In this document: piece by piece, positions 54,532 through 64,000 of the stretch | Numbering within the stretch: the first letter of the stretch is position 1 | How the letters are laid out: each line of letters starts with the position of its first letter | Assembly (NCBI GenBank): GCA_030824515.1 | Contig: JAVBXN010000013.1 | Location: 62,001 to 126,000 of the forward strand | Length of the DNA: 64,000 bases | Direction of reading: 5' to 3' | DNA from: Pelobacter sp. | GTDB taxonomy: Bacteria > Desulfobacterota > Desulfuromonadia > Geobacterales > Pseudopelobacteraceae | Translations under genes and position numbers: made by a program | The notes under the pieces: model-generated | Database searches by the model: none | Told to the model about the DNA's origin: nothing | The model's input: the letters and a program-made list of their open reading frames with translations, nothing else

Positions 54532-57375
54532 TCACAACGTGACTACGGTTCCGGCCGACGACAAGTGAGTATGACGCACAGATTCCATCACCCGGCCGAG
54601 TTCCTCGCTCAGGGTCTCCAGCGAATAGGGTTTCATCACCGCGCCGCTAAAACCATGGCTGCGGTAGTCCGACGCCACGGAGTCACGGGAATAGCCGCTG
54701 GAAACGATCAGGACGGCGCGCGGGTCGATCTCCCTGATCCGCCTGGCAGCCTCCAAGCCACCCATGCCTCCCGGCACAGTCAGGTCGAGGATAACGACAT
54801 CGTACGGCGCTCCCCGCTCCAGTGCCGACCGGTAATGATCTACCGCTGCAGAGCCGTCACCGCAGGTCTCCACGGCACACCCCAGCTCCTCCAGCATCAT
54901 CGAGACCACGTCGATCACCAACTCTTCGTCGTCCATCACCAGCACCCGACCGCTGCAGGACGCCTCCGGCAGCGGCAAAGAGACCGAGGCTGGCTCGCAG
55001 GCCTCAATACCGCCGGCAGCCGGCAGACAGATCATGAATTCAGTGCCGCGGCCGTTTTCCGAAGATACGCCCAATTCACCCCCGTGCCGCTTCACAATCG
55101 AGTAGACCGAAGCCAGCCCCAACCCGGTTCCGCCCGGCTTGGTGGTAAAATAGGGGTCGAACACCCTCGCCAGCAGATCGGCCGGTATGCCGACGCCGGT
55201 GTCGCGGATAGTCAGCCTCACGTAACGCCCCGCCACGCCGGACGAATCATCCATGACAGAATTCTCGCCCCTGACCGTGACCACCCCCCCCTCGGGCATG
55301 GCCTGGACCGCGTTTATCAACAGGTTGTTGAGGGCCTGGTTGATCTGCCCCTCATCAGCATCCAGAGTCCACAGGTCGTCAGCCAGCTCCAGTACCCCCC
55401 TGACATTTGAGCCGCGCAGCGCGAACGTAACCGCCTCGTTGACCAGCCTGGAGATATCCACGATTTTCTTCACCGGTTCTCCGCCACGGGCAAAGGTCAA
55501 CAGCTGCCGGGTCAGTTCGCCGGCGCGCCCGGCCGCCTTTTCGCATTCATCCAGCCGCGCTGCCGCGCGGTGACCGCTGTCGATCATCGTCCTGGCCAGC
55601 GACAGATTGCCGACGATGCCGGTCAGGATGTTGTTGAAGTCGTGGGCGATGCCGCCCGCCAACAGGCCCAGTGATTCCAGGCGCTGGTTCTTCTCCTGTT
55701 CCTGCTGCAACAATAGCCGGTCGGTTATATCCGTATCGACCCCCTGCATGCCGATAAAACGCCCCTTGTCGTCAAAGATCGCCCTGCCGCTCGACTCGAT
55801 CGAACGCCATGAGCCGTCCCGCGCCAACCAGCGCAGCACGATCCCATCCCAGCCGCCACGGCCCGAGATGGCGTCTTCGGCAATTTTCCTGAGAATTTCA
55901 TGGTCGCCGTGGTGGACAAGCTTTAGAATCTCCATTGAGCAGAGTTCTTCTGCTGTATATCCAAGTATTTTTAACACGTTATCGTTCGAATAGGTATGAA
56001 TCAGATCGGCATCGGTCTTCCAGATCCAGGCCGATGACTGCTCCACCAGCTGCCGGTAGCGCTCTTCGCTCTCCTTGAGCGCCTCCAGATCCTTCCTGCG
56101 CTGTGATATGTCCCTGAAAACCCCTTCCACCCCGGCAAATGAGCCGTCCGAGTCGAACATAATATGCGTCGAGGTTTCCACCGGCACCGGATTTCCGTCC
56201 TGGCGCTTCAGCGTGAGTTCATAACCGTAAAGGTGGTTTTTAATTTTCAGATTGTGGAGGAAAGCGTCCCGTTCTTCCGGATCAAGGTAGAAGGTGTCAC
56301 GGATGACGCAGCCCAGCACCTTTTCGACACCATCATAACCCAGCAGTTCCGCTCCGGAGGGGCTGATCATCGTCAGGCGCCCCTCCGCGTCGCTTCGGTA
56401 GTAGACATCCTGCATGTTCTGAATGATCGAGCGGTAGTGCTCCTCACTTTGCTCCAGCTCGGAGGTTTTCCTGCCGACCGCGCTCCTGAGCATCGCCACC
56501 CATGCAATCGCCACCACACCCAGCAGTGCCGCGCTGCCTGCGGCATACCGCAGATACCTGAGCTGCGTTGGGCTGACCATCGATGCCCCCATCCAGCGTT
56601 TGTCGATCTCCTGGTATTCACCCGCTGAAATGGAGGCGAAACCTCTCTCCAATACTGTCAGCAGTTCCCTGTTTCCCTTCTTCACGGCCCGGTGGAATTT
56701 CCCCGAATACATCGGTACGGTTTCGCGAAACCGGTCCTGTATGTTCAAGCGGTTCAGATAATACAGGGCGGCTGGACGGTCCACCGTGAACACCTTTACC
56801 TGGCCGTCGCGGGCCGCTTCGATGATTTTCTCGTAGCTGGGATATTCGACAACATTGGTGACTCCGCTTTTTTTCAGAACTTCGATGACATTGCCGCCGG
56901 CCTTGGCCGCCACCATGAAGCCTTTGGCATCCTCCGGCCCGCGGATACCGGATATATCGGAGTGGAAAAACAGCGGCACCGGAATATCCGCGTAAGGGGC
57001 GGTGAAATCGTATATTTTCCCGCGCTGCTCATTATGGAAGATGGTATCGATCACGTCGAACTCGCCAGCCCGCATGCGGCGCTGGGCTTCGGCCCAGTCC
57101 ATGCCCGTCAGCTCGGCCCGGATGCCGGTTTTCTTTTCCCATAACCGCCACTGGTCGATGATGACACCCTGCAGTTGGCCGTTATCACCCTTGAATACAT
57201 AGGGCGGATAGTTGTCGTCCATTACCACTCGAACAGATTTCAAGGCGCCGGCGGACCCTTCCTGCGCGGCGAGACATGACGGCGACGATTGCAGCGCCAG
57301 AGCGACCAGAACCATGAACGTCGGGATGCCTCGCCAACCGCGGAAGCTTGATATCCATCTCACAACCACATTCAT
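54532..57375 (-). CDS. SBP_bac_3-PAS-PAS hybrid histidine kinase
   Basis: 947 residues. Signal/first helix (about 15-38), one periplasmic SBP_bac_3 domain (about 45-285, with MDDNYPPYVFKG and the D-V-I-D-T-I segment), a membrane helix (about 293-315), PAS 1 and PAS 2 (about 325-575), HisKA with [10 protein letters not shown], HATPase ([17 protein letters not shown]) and a receiver (Asp in VILDLTVPGGMG). Build of BvgS/EvgS-type sensors for small amines or acids. Its receiver is clearly different from the other kinases of the row. The ATG follows directly on the upstream stop codon. Confidence 0.93.
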   Translation of the reverse strand: MNVVVRWISSFRGWRGIPTFMVLVALALQSSPSCLAAQEGSAGALKSVRVVMDDNYPPYVFKGDNGQLQGVIIDQWRLWEKKTGIRAELTGMDWAEAQRRMRAGEFDVIDTIFHNEQRGKIYDFTAPYADIPVPLFFHSDISGIRGPEDAKGFMVAAKAGGNVIEVLKKSGVTNVVEYPSYEKIIEAARDGQVKVFTVDRPAALYYLNRLNIQDRFRETVPMYSGKFHRAVKKGNRELLTVLERGFASISAGEYQEIDKRWMGASMVSPTQLRYLRYAAGSAALLGVVAIAWVAMLRSAVGRKTSELEQSEEHYRSIIQNMQDVYYRSDAEGRLTMISPSGAELLGYDGVEKVLGCVIRDTFYLDPEERDAFLHNLKIKNHLYGYELTLKRQDGNPVPVETSTHIMFDSDGSFAGVEGVFRDISQRRKDLEALKESEERYRQLVEQSSAWIWKTDADLIHTYSNDNVLKILGYTAEELCSMEILKLVHHGDHEILRKIAEDAISGRGGWDGIVLRWLARDGSWRSIESSGRAIFDDKGRFIGMQGVDTDITDRLLLQQEQEKNQRLESLGLLAGGIAHDFNNILTGIVGNLSLARTMIDSGHRAAARLDECEKAAGRAGELTRQLLTFARGGEPVKKIVDISRLVNEAVTFALRGSNVRGVLELADDLWTLDADEGQINQALNNLLINAVQAMPEGGVVTVRGENSVMDDSSGVAGRYVRLTIRDTGVGIPADLLARVFDPYFTTKPGGTGLGLASVYSIVKRHGGELGVSSENGRGTEFMICLPAAGGIEACEPASVSLPLPEASCSGRVLVMDDEELVIDVVSMMLEELGCAVETCGDGSAAVDHYRSALERGAPYDVVILDLTVPGGMGGLEAARRIREIDPRAVLIVSSGYSRDSVASDYRSHGFSGAVMKPYSLETLSEELGRVMESVRHTHLSSAGTVVTL

Positions 57376-60375
57376 TTACGTCGCCCTTTCCAGATTTCCC
57401 AGCACATCGCGCAGCACCGCCAATCTGTACGGTTTCTGGATGAAACCGGCCAGCCCCTTGCCGACGAATTTCTGTGTGACTTCATATTCGTTGTAGCCGC
57501 TGGTCATGATCACCTTCACTTCCGGTTTCAGCCGCCTAAGTTCACGGAAGCACTGTTCGCCATCCATGTGCGGCATGGTCAGGTCCAGGATTACAAAACT
57601 GATGTCGTCTCTTCCCCTGAATATTTCCAACGCATCACGGCCGTCGCTGGCGGTCAGTACCTGGAATCCCAGTTCCCGCAGCATCTCGCCGCCGATGCCG
57701 CGCACCGTCTCCTCGTCGTCCACCAGCAGCACCGTGCCGCTACCGCGCCAGTCGGCGCTGTCCGATTCGGAACAGGAGACTTCCGGCGGTCTGTCTGCGG
57801 CCGGAAGCAGAATCTTGAAGCTGCTCCCTTTGCCCGGCTCGCTGTAGACCTTGATCGCGCCATGATGGCCGCGCACGATCCCCAGCACCGCCGCCATGCC
57901 CAGGCCGCGGCCGGTGAACTTGGTGGTGAAGAACGGATCAAAAAGTTTGGCCATGGTTTCCCTGTCCATGCCGCAACCGCTGTCGGTTATCTCCAGATAA
58001 ACGTACAGGCCGTCCGAAAGGCTCTCATCCAGCCAGACATCCTTAAGGTAGTTGCGGTCGCATTCCATGCAACCGGTGGAAACCGAGATCACTCCGCTCC
58101 TGTCACCGATCGCCTCGGAGGCGTTGATCACCAGGTTCATGATGATCTGGCGCATCTGGGTGGCATCGGCCTCCACGGTCGGCAGCGGCGTATGCAGGGT
58201 AAAGCGCAGCACCGCCTTTTTGGAGATCGACACCTCCAGCATGTGCAGCATCTCTTCCAGCAGACGGTTCATGTCCAGGCACTCGATCACGAACTTGCCC
58301 TTGCCGGAATAGGCCAGCATCTGTTTGGCCAGCTCGGCCGCGCGCTCCGCCGCCTTTTCAATACGGTGGAGATTTTCCACCGCCGGGGACTCCCGGTTGA
58401 TTCGCATCAGCGCCAGATCGGCGTTGCCGATGACCGCCATCAGGATGTTGTTGAAATCGTGGGCGATTCCGCCGGCCAGCACCCCCAGGCTCTCCAGCTT
58501 CTGCGTGTGAAGCAGCTGTTTCTCCAGTTGCAGGCGCTCCTCCTCGGCCCGTTTGCGCTCGGTTATATCGAGCGTGAATCCAGCCAGGAGACTGTTCCTG
58601 CCCTCCCTGAAGATCGGAAACTTGATGGTTGTATAGCTTCGTTCACCCAGTTGTTCATCCAGCTGTATGACTTTTCCGTCATTTACAACCTGCAGATCGT
58701 CGTTGGTTATCTTGCGGGCAAAATCCTCGGGAAACATTTCGTACATCGTGCAACCGAGCATTTCCCTGGCAGGTTTGCCGAGCATCTCTATGAAATTGTC
58801 GCTGATCTGCATGACCCGGCTCTGATCGCCCTCGATCCGCTTGATGAAGGTGTACACCGGCGAATACTTCATGAACAGCGTGAACAGCTCCTTGGTTTCC
58901 AGCAGTTCGTCCTCGGCGTGGCGACGAGCGGTAACATCCCTGGAGGAACCATACAGTATCAATCCGCCTTTTTCCGGACCGGCCGCGCAACGTGATGTTT
59001 CACAGATCCAGATGATTTCGCCCTGTTTGGTGATCAGCCTGAATTCCGTCTGCTTCATATCTCCCGGAACCATGCCGATCAGGTGAGTTGATACCGCTTG
59101 CCTGTCATCGAAATGAACCAGCGGCAGCCAGCAGCCTAACTGATGGATTTCATCCGTAGCGTAGCCGGTGATGCTTTCCACGGCTCCCCCGACCCACTCG
59201 ACCCGGAAAGGGGCCGTGCCCGAGCGGAAGCATTTATAGACGTAATCCGAAGTAAGTTCGGTAAAACAGCGATAGTTCTCTTCGCTGGCTTTTAACTGCT
59301 CTTCCGATCTGATGCGCTCGACAATCTGGTTGTTCAGCTGCGCGGTTCGTTCGCTGACCCGCTGCTCCAGTTGCCCGGCCAGATCCTTCAGGGCCGCTTC
59401 CGCTTTTTGTCGTTCCTCCAGTTCCCGCTGCAACGACGAGGTTCTGTTGCGAACCAAAGTCCGCAACGAATGATTCCAGTTGATAGCCAGGAGCAGCAAG
59501 CCGGCCAGGGAAGACGCTATCGCTCCGGTAATGAATGTTTTGGTAGGGCGCCAACGCTGCCCTTCGATATATATCCAGTGCTGGATGGCTCTGGCCCGCT
59601 CTTCCTCGCTGATCGCCGCCAGCCCCTTGTTCAGGATCCCCTGCAGTTCAGGCCAGTCCTTGCGGATGCCGATTCCCCAGCGGTAGTCGAATTCGGTTCT
59701 TCCGACCATCTGCAGGTTGGTGATACCTGCCTCCTGGGAATAGAAGGTGGCATTGGCCATGTTTTCCACATAGGCGTCAACCATCCCCAGCGAGGCTTTG
59801 GCCAGGCCTGTGGAAACGTCAGGAACCACATGCAGCTCTATGTCGGGATACTGGCTCCTGATGATGTCATGGGCCGCGTAATTGGAGACAACGGCTACTT
59901 TCTTCCCCTTGAGGTCATTCAGGGTCAGGTCGGTCGGCGAGCCGGCCCGAGCGAAGATCCCTCCAGGCACCGCCACCAGTGTATCGGTAAAAAGGGCAAA
60001 TTTCTCCCGATTGGCTGTCCGGACCATCGCCCCCAGCAGATCAACCTCGCGGTTCCTGAACCTGGCCATCGCCTCGTCCCAGTTTTTCAGCCGGACAATC
60101 GTGATGGTGATGCCGAGCTTTTTCTCAAGCAGGCGGAAGATATCCGCCGCCGCACCCCGGTAGTTACCGTTTTTGTCGAAGTACTCGATCGGCTTGAAGT
60201 CCGGGTCCGGAGCCAGGGTGATGACCGGGTGATCCTTCAGCCATTGGCGCTCGGCAGCGGTAAGCGATACCGCCACGGGCCGGTTGTCGGCGGCGAAGAG
60301 CTGATTGCCGGAAAACAGTGCCGACAAGAGCAGCAACAGGCTGAAAATCCGGCGGAGGCCATTGCTATAAAGCAT
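57376..60375 (-). CDS. SBP_bac_3-PAS-PAS hybrid histidine kinase (paralogue)
   Basis: 999 residues from ATG 60375 (GGAAGG eight bases upstream); the in-frame GTG at 60384 overlaps that ribosome site. Signal peptide ending NQLFAAD, SBP_bac_3 domain (about 50-270, HPVITLAPDPDFKPIEYF), membrane helix (about 285-305), coiled coil, PAS 1 and PAS 2, HisKA with [10 protein letters not shown], HATPase with FTGRGLGMAAVLGI and receiver (Asp in VILDLTMPHMDG). From the HisKA on it is nearly the same as the protein at 60377, while the sensor domain is quite different. Confidence 0.93.
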   Translation of the reverse strand: MLYSNGLRRIFSLLLLLSALFSGNQLFAADNRPVAVSLTAAERQWLKDHPVITLAPDPDFKPIEYFDKNGNYRGAAADIFRLLEKKLGITITIVRLKNWDEAMARFRNREVDLLGAMVRTANREKFALFTDTLVAVPGGIFARAGSPTDLTLNDLKGKKVAVVSNYAAHDIIRSQYPDIELHVVPDVSTGLAKASLGMVDAYVENMANATFYSQEAGITNLQMVGRTEFDYRWGIGIRKDWPELQGILNKGLAAISEEERARAIQHWIYIEGQRWRPTKTFITGAIASSLAGLLLLAINWNHSLRTLVRNRTSSLQRELEERQKAEAALKDLAGQLEQRVSERTAQLNNQIVERIRSEEQLKASEENYRCFTELTSDYVYKCFRSGTAPFRVEWVGGAVESITGYATDEIHQLGCWLPLVHFDDRQAVSTHLIGMVPGDMKQTEFRLITKQGEIIWICETSRCAAGPEKGGLILYGSSRDVTARRHAEDELLETKELFTLFMKYSPVYTFIKRIEGDQSRVMQISDNFIEMLGKPAREMLGCTMYEMFPEDFARKITNDDLQVVNDGKVIQLDEQLGERSYTTIKFPIFREGRNSLLAGFTLDITERKRAEEERLQLEKQLLHTQKLESLGVLAGGIAHDFNNILMAVIGNADLALMRINRESPAVENLHRIEKAAERAAELAKQMLAYSGKGKFVIECLDMNRLLEEMLHMLEVSISKKAVLRFTLHTPLPTVEADATQMRQIIMNLVINASEAIGDRSGVISVSTGCMECDRNYLKDVWLDESLSDGLYVYLEITDSGCGMDRETMAKLFDPFFTTKFTGRGLGMAAVLGIVRGHHGAIKVYSEPGKGSSFKILLPAADRPPEVSCSESDSADWRGSGTVLLVDDEETVRGIGGEMLRELGFQVLTASDGRDALEIFRGRDDISFVILDLTMPHMDGEQCFRELRRLKPEVKVIMTSGYNEYEVTQKFVGKGLAGFIQKPYRLAVLRDVLGNLERAT

Positions 60376-60376
60376 A

Positions 60377-63300
60377 TTATTCACCTTCCATCCCCCTGAT
60401 GACCGTTCTTAGCGTCGAGAGTTTGTACGGTTTCTGGATGAATCCGGCCAGCCTCTTGCCGGCGAACTTCTGCGATACTTCATACTCGTTGTAGCCGCTG
60501 CTCATGATCACCCTGACATCCGCATCCAGCCGCCGCAGTTCGCGGAAGCACTGTTCCCCGTCCATGTGCGGCATGGTCAGATCCATGATTACGAAGGAGA
60601 TGTCGGGAGTGGATTTGAAGGCTTCCAGCGCCTGGCGGCCATCGTTGGCGGTGATCGTGTTGAAGCCCAGCTCTCTCAACATTTCAACTCCGATGCCGCG
60701 CACCGTTTCCTCGTCATCCACCAGCAGCACCGTGCCGCTGCCGCGCCACTCATCCAGCTCCGGCTCGCCGTTGAAAATCTCCGATGGCCTGCCGGAGGAG
60801 GGCAAAAGAATCTTGAAGGTGGCGCCCCTGCCCGGTTCGCTGTAGACCTTGATCGCTCCACGGTGGCCGCGCACGATCCCCAGCACCGCCGCCATCCCCA
60901 GGCCACGGCCGGTGAACTTGGTGGTGAAGAACGGGTCGAACAGTTTGCCCAAGGTTTCCCTGTCCATGCCGCAGCCGCTGTCAGAGATTTCAAGGTAGAC
61001 GTACAGCCCCTGGTCAAGGTTCTCGTCCAGCCAGACATCTTTCAGGTAACTTTCGTCACAGTCCATGCAGCCGGTGGAGACGGCGATCACGCCGCTCTTG
61101 TCGCCGATCGCCTCGGAGGCGTTGATCACCAGGTTCATGACGATCTGGCGAATCTGGGTTGCGTCAGCCTCCACGGTCGGCAGCGGCCTGGTCAGGTTGA
61201 AACGCAGCACCGCTTTCTTGGAGATCGATACCTCCAGCATGTGCAGCATCTCTTCCAGCAGCAGGTTGAGATCCAGGTGTTCAACCACGAATTTGCCCTT
61301 GCCGGAGTAGGCCAGCATCTGCTTGGCCAGGTCGGCGGCCTGGGAGGCTGCCTTCTCGATGCGGCGCAGGTTTTCGACCGCCGGGGATTCAAGGTTGATC
61401 CGCATCAACGCCAGGTCGGCGTTGCCGATGATTGCGGTCAGGATGTTGTTGAAGTCATGGGCAATGCCCCCCGCCAGCACCCCCATGCTCTCCAGCTTCT
61501 GGGTGTGCAGCAGCTGCTGCTCCAGCTTGAGCCGTTCCTGTTCGGCCAGCTTGCGGTCGGAGATGTCATGCACGGAACCGAAGAAACATTCCAGCTCATC
61601 CTGATCGTTGAACACGGCGGTGTTGGTGTCATGGAACCAGCAGTAGCTGCCGTCCGCTTTCCTGAAGCGGTACTCCATGTCGAAGTTGAGGCTGCGGACT
61701 GTTCGCGAAGCAAACTGCTCGTCAATGTAATTAAAAATACGCTGTCGGTCGTCGGGGTGGAAATACTCCGGCAGTTTTTCCAGGGTGGTCTTTGAAAATT
61801 CGGCCACCGGGTAACCGGTAAGCCTTTCGAAAGCCGGACTGAGATAGTCGTAGCAACCCTTTTTGACATTGAGGCGGTAGAGAATTTGCTGCCCCCCGCT
61901 CAGGGCCTGGGTGAAACACTGGTTGGTATAGTCCAGGGCCTCGTGCATCTTCTTCATCTGGGAGATGTCGGCGATCACACCCACCAGTGAAATAAGGTTC
62001 CCCTGACCATCCTCAAGCCGCCGTCCGCTGAGATGCCCCCAGAAGCTGCTGCCGTCCTTGCGGATATAATGCCGTTCATGATGCACATGGTCGATCTCGC
62101 CGGCAATAAGACTGCGCATGCGCTCATCCCCCACACCGCGCTGATCGGGATGGACGTGTTCCGGGTAGCTGGAACCGATCAGTTCATCCATTTTGCATCC
62201 GAACATGGATGCCATGCGCTGGTTGGCAAAGGTAATCACCCCCTGCGGATTGACCAGTATGATACCGGCCTGCATCGTGTCGAAGATCACCTCCAGCTGC
62301 TGCCTGGCATCCGCCGCAATCCGCTCCGCCTGTCTGCGCATGGAAATGTTGCGGGCGACCCCCATTACCGAGGGCTGTCCGTCAAAATCGATCAGGCGGA
62401 CATTGATCTCGACCGGAAACTGAGACCCGTCTTTGCGCCGATGGATGGTTTCGAACGTCATCGCTTTTGCTTCGGACAGCGCCTTGAAGTGTTCGGCAAC
62501 CGATTCGGGAGTGGTAAAAACGGCATCCAGGTCGATGATGTTCAAACCCAGCAGTTCCTGGTTGGAGCAGCCGAGTTCGCTGGAAGCCTGGGCATTGGCG
62601 GCAACGATGTTGCCGTCCAGATCGGTTATGTAAACCGAGTCGCCCAGATTATTGAACAGTGCTCTGAAACGCTGTTCAGTGGCGATAGCGGTCCGTTCCG
62701 ACATGATCCGTTCATCGATCTCCTTTTCCAGTTCGGCGGTGCGCTCCCTCACCCGCTCCTCAAGTCGGCCGGTCAAAGTCTTGAGCTCGTTTCCAACCTT
62801 CATCCGCTCCTCGAGCTGGAGCGAACGTTCCTTTACCAACGCTTCGAGCTGGTCCCGGTTTCTGGTAAGCTCTTCCTCGGTCTGTTGCTTGACAAGGATT
62901 TCCTTAACCAGACGCCGGTTGCGGTAGACAAACAGCAGGATCACCACCAGCGATGCGACAACCACTTTCCAAAGCAGGGAGTAATCGATTCCGGTCTCGT
63001 ATTTCACGCCGACCCAGCGGTTGTAGATGGCGGTATGTTCTCTCTCGGGTATCGACTGCAACGCTTTGTCCAGGATCGAAGCCAGCAGCGGCTTATCCTT
63101 GGCCACTCCAATCTGGAGGATCGAGCGGCTATTTTCCAACCGCCCCATCAGCCGCAGATTATTGAGAAGATCCTCCTCGATAACATGTATCACCACCGCG
63201 CGGTTACCGGCATAGGCATCGGCTTCACCCCGGGAGACGGCATCCAGCGCCTCGGATGTGGAGTTATATTCGCGGATGGCGACAGCCGGAAAGTTCTTGC

Positions 63301-63787
63301 TGAAATAGGTGACGTTGTAAAAACCACGCTCCAGCGCAACTGTTTTACCGGCAAGGTCGGCTTCCGAGGCAAAATAGGGACCCGATTTGCGCCCCACCAG
63401 AACATGCGGAATGCTGATATACGGTCTGGTGAAGATGAACAGCGCTTCTCGCTCGGGCCGGTTGGTAATATCCATCATCGCATCCAGACGGCCGTCCAGC
63501 ACCATGTCATAATTGTCCTTGAAGCGCCCCGGCCGGACCAGAAGCGCGCCATCGAGCTGCCTGTTGATCGCTTCGACGTAATCGATCGCAAGCCCCTGCG
63601 CTTCCCCACCCTTGGTAGTAAAACTGAACGGGGACCAGTTGTCCATCACACCGACCCGGATTTTGGGGTGACTTGCCAGCCATTGCTGCTCCTGATCGGT
63701 AAGAACTAGCTTTTGGCCGAGCGCCGGGGCAGAAGCAAGCAGGCTGACCATGATCGCCAGCAGTAACGGAAATATGCGCCATTTCAT
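60377..63787 (-). CDS. SBP_bac_3 hybrid histidine kinase with multiple PAS domains
   Basis: 1136 residues. Signal peptide ending APALGQ, SBP_bac_3 domain (about 35-265, HPKIRVGVMDNWSPFSF), membrane helix (about 275-295), coiled coil, three PAS domains (about 370-490, 495-620, 630-755), HisKA with [10 protein letters not shown], HATPase and receiver (Asp in VIMDLTMPHMDG). GGGGGAA precedes the ATG. One base separates its stop from the next gene start. Highly similar at DNA level to the 57376 gene across the kinase and receiver part. Confidence 0.94.
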   Translation of the reverse strand: MKWRIFPLLLAIMVSLLASAPALGQKLVLTDQEQQWLASHPKIRVGVMDNWSPFSFTTKGGEAQGLAIDYVEAINRQLDGALLVRPGRFKDNYDMVLDGRLDAMMDITNRPEREALFIFTRPYISIPHVLVGRKSGPYFASEADLAGKTVALERGFYNVTYFSKNFPAVAIREYNSTSEALDAVSRGEADAYAGNRAVVIHVIEEDLLNNLRLMGRLENSRSILQIGVAKDKPLLASILDKALQSIPEREHTAIYNRWVGVKYETGIDYSLLWKVVVASLVVILLFVYRNRRLVKEILVKQQTEEELTRNRDQLEALVKERSLQLEERMKVGNELKTLTGRLEERVRERTAELEKEIDERIMSERTAIATEQRFRALFNNLGDSVYITDLDGNIVAANAQASSELGCSNQELLGLNIIDLDAVFTTPESVAEHFKALSEAKAMTFETIHRRKDGSQFPVEINVRLIDFDGQPSVMGVARNISMRRQAERIAADARQQLEVIFDTMQAGIILVNPQGVITFANQRMASMFGCKMDELIGSSYPEHVHPDQRGVGDERMRSLIAGEIDHVHHERHYIRKDGSSFWGHLSGRRLEDGQGNLISLVGVIADISQMKKMHEALDYTNQCFTQALSGGQQILYRLNVKKGCYDYLSPAFERLTGYPVAEFSKTTLEKLPEYFHPDDRQRIFNYIDEQFASRTVRSLNFDMEYRFRKADGSYCWFHDTNTAVFNDQDELECFFGSVHDISDRKLAEQERLKLEQQLLHTQKLESMGVLAGGIAHDFNNILTAIIGNADLALMRINLESPAVENLRRIEKAASQAADLAKQMLAYSGKGKFVVEHLDLNLLLEEMLHMLEVSISKKAVLRFNLTRPLPTVEADATQIRQIVMNLVINASEAIGDKSGVIAVSTGCMDCDESYLKDVWLDENLDQGLYVYLEISDSGCGMDRETLGKLFDPFFTTKFTGRGLGMAAVLGIVRGHRGAIKVYSEPGRGATFKILLPSSGRPSEIFNGEPELDEWRGSGTVLLVDDEETVRGIGVEMLRELGFNTITANDGRQALEAFKSTPDISFVIMDLTMPHMDGEQCFRELRRLDADVRVIMSSGYNEYEVSQKFAGKRLAGFIQKPYKLSTLRTVIRGMEGE

Positions 63788-63788
63788 G

Positions 63789-64000
63789 TTATCGGGTTCC
63801 CCCGGTCTGCGACTGCATATCGACCTTGATAATCGCCTCTTTCAACACCGACAGCTTGTACGGTTTCTGAATGAACCCGGCCAGCCCCTTGCCGACAAAC
63901 TTCGCGGTTACTTCCTGCTCGTTGTAGCCGCTGCTCATGATCACCTTCACCTCCGGTTTCAGTCGCCGCAATTCACGGAAGCATTGTTCGCCATCCATGT
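63789..64000 (-). CDS. C-terminal receiver end of another hybrid kinase, cut by the window edge
   Basis: Only the last 70 or so codons are present. They match the receiver ends of the 57376, 60377 and 50792 products (MDGEQCFRELRRLKPEV, SSGYNEQEV, GFIQKPYKLS). The rest lies to the right of the window. It is almost certainly another member of the same tandem kinase family. Confidence 0.85.
   Translation of the reverse strand, partial: MDGEQCFRELRRLKPEVKVIMSSGYNEQEVTAKFVGKGLAGFIQKPYKLSVLKEAIIKVDMQSQTGGTR

Noticed and set aside
62033-63709. A 558-codon open frame on the plus strand opposite the kinase at 60377, with similar ones at 60566-61795 and 57568-58995
   Set aside because: They lie fully antisense to clear kinase genes, have no ribosome sites or known domains, and their mutual similarity follows from the paralogy of the real genes.

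Overview
The window looks like the chromosome of an anaerobic deltaproteobacterium of the Geobacter/Pelobacter group (Desulfuromonadales). Grounds are a ferredoxin-fused EtfA next to membrane FeS oxidoreductases of the Etf:menaquinone type, a GTP-type PEP carboxykinase, a fused NifEN, sigma-54 nif promoters with terminator-containing leaders, and very many PAS/hybrid histidine kinases, one with a c-type haem motif. No rRNA, tRNA, CRISPR array, transposase or phage gene was seen. The assignment is inference from gene content.

Layout. 1-1.7 kb: the end of an MCP gene and a CheW-like gene. 1.8-2.5 kb: a small lipoprotein and an isolated hypA. 2.5-11.3 kb (minus strand): pckG, then the etfB-etfA-oxidoreductase-oxidoreductase group, which carries electrons from acyl-CoA oxidation to the quinone pool; the two oxidoreductases are tandem paralogues separated by a terminator. 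12.0-15.5 kb: nitrogen metabolism. gdhA has its own sigma-54 promoter; converging on it is a nif unit (nifX, fdxB, a second NifX-family gene, draT) behind a sigma-54 promoter and a leader that reads as an ANTAR-type antitermination switch.

15.8-33.6 kb (plus strand): ten closely packed genes that look like one sensory operon. It holds three periplasmic binding proteins without any transporter permease or ATPase, a TonB-dependent-receptor-like barrel, two hybrid kinases, a REC-kinase, and three PAS proteins that lack a kinase domain but share a C-terminal tail motif. 34.0-44.9 kb (plus strand): MCP, CheW, a corrinoid protein/URO-D methyltransferase/DUF1638 cassette, two kinases, a CheY-like receiver and a REC-HD-GYP protein, the only canonical output enzyme in the block.

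45.1-47.9 kb (minus strand): nifEN, again behind a sigma-54 promoter and a leader terminator. 48.1-54.3 kb (minus): a FIST protein, a PAS hybrid kinase and a kinase with a periplasmic CXXCH domain, translationally coupled. 54.5-64.0 kb (minus): a tandem family of hybrid kinases with N-terminal SBP_bac_3 sensor domains, running off the right edge. The two nif units face the same way and are separated by the opposite-strand sensory block of about 29 kb.

Most notable: the nif leader switch, the transporter-less sensory operon with its shared tail motif, the corrinoid cassette inside a chemotaxis/kinase gene set, the haem-motif kinase, and a set of similar-sized intergenic inverted-repeat elements.
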